Shown in pieces: positions 30,275 to 31,306 of a stretch of DNA of 31,306 bases. The translations under genes and the position numbers were made by a program. Origin of the DNA: an uncultured Lachnobacterium sp. GTDB lineage: Bacteria; Bacillota; Clostridia; Lachnospirales; Lachnospiraceae. The notes under the pieces are model-generated. The model ran no database searches. It was not told where the DNA came from and saw nothing but the letters and a program-made list of their open reading frames with translations. Position 1 is the first letter of the stretch. Each line of letters begins with the position of its first letter. The stretch lies in the NCBI GenBank assembly GCA_900550545.1, contig URSS01000032.1, positions 1 to 31,306 on the forward strand, given 5' to 3'.

Positions 30275-30960
30275 ATTGGCTATTGATAGTGATCGTATTA
30301 TTTGTGGCAGCGAATGTTGTGTGGGGATTTTACCGGGGTTTTTTGCGGGTCATTTATTCTATGGTGGCGTGGATTGCGATTCTGGTGGCGGTATCCTGGC
30401 TTTCACCGCATGTGGCAAATTATCTGACGGGACATACCAGACTGGACAACTATATAGAAGAAGGATGCAATCAAAAGCTGCATGAATGGGTAGATAACAA
30501 AAAACAGGAAAAACAAAAGGAAGTAAAAGAACACGGAAATGATGCGGGCCTTCCGGAAATAATTCTGCAGAAACTGACAGGGGAAAGCGAAGTTGCGAAT
30601 CAATTGCTCGAGGACACAGGCGTTTATGAGGCGGTTACGCAAAAACTAGTACAAATAACCATACAGGGCATCGCATATATTATAGTATTTGTATTTATAT
30701 TGATTGCGACCAGAATCATATTTATCGCGTTCAAAATTGTGGATAAATTACCTTTGATCGGAGGTATTAACCAGTCAATTGGAGCAGTAGCAGGATTTGT
30801 TAAAGGGATGGTTATTATATGGATGGTATTTGCAGGTATTGCGATGACGGCCACAACTTCTTTTGGACAAGAGATTGTTCAGGCAATATATGCGTCACCG
30901 TTACTTACATGGCTGTACGAGAATAATCTGATATTGACATTTCTTATGAATATTTTATAA
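30271..30960 (+). CDS. CvpA family membrane protein
   Basis: The 229-residue protein has four membrane segments in the CvpA pattern: an N-terminal pair (residues 2-20 and about 28-47) with the signature GFYRGFLRVIYSM, then a cytoplasmic or outer loop rich in Lys/Glu (about 70-120). A C-terminal pair contains LPLIGGINQSIGAVAGFVKGMVIIWMVF, the family's second signature. CvpA was named for colicin V production; its wider role is linked to envelope homeostasis. It overlaps the DUF5711 gene by four bases, and a terminator follows. Confidence 0.85.
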   Translation: MNWLLIVIVLFVAANVVWGFYRGFLRVIYSMVAWIAILVAVSWLSPHVANYLTGHTRLDNYIEEGCNQKLHEWVDNKKQEKQKEVKEHGNDAGLPEIILQKLTGESEVANQLLEDTGVYEAVTQKLVQITIQGIAYIIVFVFILIATRIIFIAFKIVDKLPLIGGINQSIGAVAGFVKGMVIIWMVFAGIAMTATTSFGQEIVQAIYASPLLTWLYENNLILTFLMNIL

Positions 30961-31005
30961 AAGAGTCTATTGGGCAAAATATACTGGCTTCAATAGGCTC
31001 TTTTC
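30961..31005 (+). terminator. Intrinsic terminator after cvpA
   Basis: AAGAG-CTATTG (30961-30972) pairs with CAATAG-CTCTT (30991-31002) around one mismatch pair, followed by TTTC. The flanking A/T runs suit termination. Confidence 0.78.
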
Positions 31006-31055
31006 CTTTAATGATGATATAAAGAAAAATAATATGAAAAAATTGAAATTAATGG

Positions 31056-31084
31056 TTGACATTGTAAAATGTACATGATATTAT
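31056..31084 (+). promoter_or_regulatory. rRNA operon promoter P1
   Basis: TTGACA (31056-31061), a 17-bp spacer and TATTAT (31079-31084), with an A/T-rich upstream region (31018-31052) that could act as an UP element. Downstream lie small hairpins (CAGTGC-AAA-GCACTG near 31110). Confidence 0.72.
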
Positions 31085-31193
31085 ATGTAAGCTGACTCGT
31101 GAGGCAACAGTGCAAAGCACTGAAAATGCTACATTTTGATGAATTGCTTGTTAGACAAGCTCACAAAGAGAGTTAGAAAAAATAAAAAAGTTG

Positions 31194-31222
31194 TTGACAA
31201 ATGATTGCACAGCTGATATACT
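31194..31222 (+). promoter_or_regulatory. rRNA operon promoter P2
   Basis: TTGACA (31194-31199), a 17-bp spacer and TATACT (31217-31222), 138 bp after P1. Tandem strong promoters of this kind are usual before Firmicute rRNA operons. Confidence 0.78.
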
Positions 31223-31306
31223 TAAGAAGTTGTCGCGGCTGACAACAAAACAATGAACATTGATAACTGAACAGTGAAAAACCTTGAAAGATTTTGAGAA
31301 AAGTGA
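31223..31306 (+). other. Pre-16S rRNA leader, cut by the window end
   Basis: After P2 comes the leader text AACATTGATAACTGAACAGTG followed by A-rich sequence, which closely resembles clostridial pre-16S leaders and processing stems. No 16S sequence itself is in the window. Identification rests on the promoter pair and this resemblance. Confidence 0.6.

Overview
This window reads as chromosomal DNA from a low-to-moderate GC anaerobic Firmicute, most likely a gut Lachnospiraceae (class Clostridia). The signs are strong AGGAGG-type ribosome binding sites, sigma-A promoters of the TTGACA-17-TATAAT kind, a SufCBDSU cluster next to a NifS/NifU/MnmA cluster, a sugar ABC operon without its own ATPase, a split transketolase, and CvpA, DUF4321 and DUF5711 genes. 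The left edge lies inside a dispersed repeat and the right edge stops in the leader of a ribosomal RNA operon. The window may therefore be a whole contig broken at repeats; this is inferred.

Layout. 1-370: end of a repeat element abutting a decayed metallophosphoesterase gene. 500-840: a self-contained unit with promoter, structured leader, 42-codon small gene and terminator. 1000-5450: a carbohydrate ABC operon (lipoprotein, two permeases, LacI regulator) with three tandem operator-like repeats after its promoter. 5516-5744: a complete copy of the repeat element with inverted ends and flanking direct repeats. 5800-8984: a patatin-like lipase, a convergent DUF4321 membrane protein, and a cytosolic sugar-sensor/GGDEF diguanylate cyclase. 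8987-12387: Rrf2 regulator, nifS, nifU, mnmA. 12408-18086: a second Rrf2 regulator behind a perfect palindrome, a 280-nt strongly self-complementary element, then sufC-sufB-sufD-sufS-sufU. 18064-20182: a double-domain hemerythrin (minus strand) and cysK, followed by a tandem hairpin duplication. 20207-21890: small alarmone synthetase, mini CarD-like protein and Arg-rich protein. 21921-22082: tRNA-Ser(CGA) on the minus strand. 22093-27652: pfk, dnaX, ebfC, recR and split transketolase. 27777-31005: a degenerate MPN/JAB-TM-LysM protein, a DUF5711 protein and CvpA. 31056-31306: tandem rRNA promoters and the pre-16S leader.

How the genes fit together. About 10 kb is devoted to sulfur and iron-sulfur metabolism. 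CysK makes cysteine, two desulfurases (NifS, SufS) mobilise its sulfur, NifU and SufU/SufBCD receive it for clusters, and MnmA uses NifS-type sulfur for tRNA thiolation. Two cysteine-bearing Rrf2 regulators probably sense the outcome. Hemerythrin adds oxygen or iron handling. Further right, the genes concern growth control and core replication, repair and sugar phosphate metabolism.

The features that known families explain least are the 280-nt hairpin element upstream of sufC, the inverted-repeat element, the 42-aa gene, the covarying hairpin family near cysK and tRNA-Ser, and the degenerate JAB-LysM membrane protein. Identifications rest on reading motifs by eye; no database search was run.
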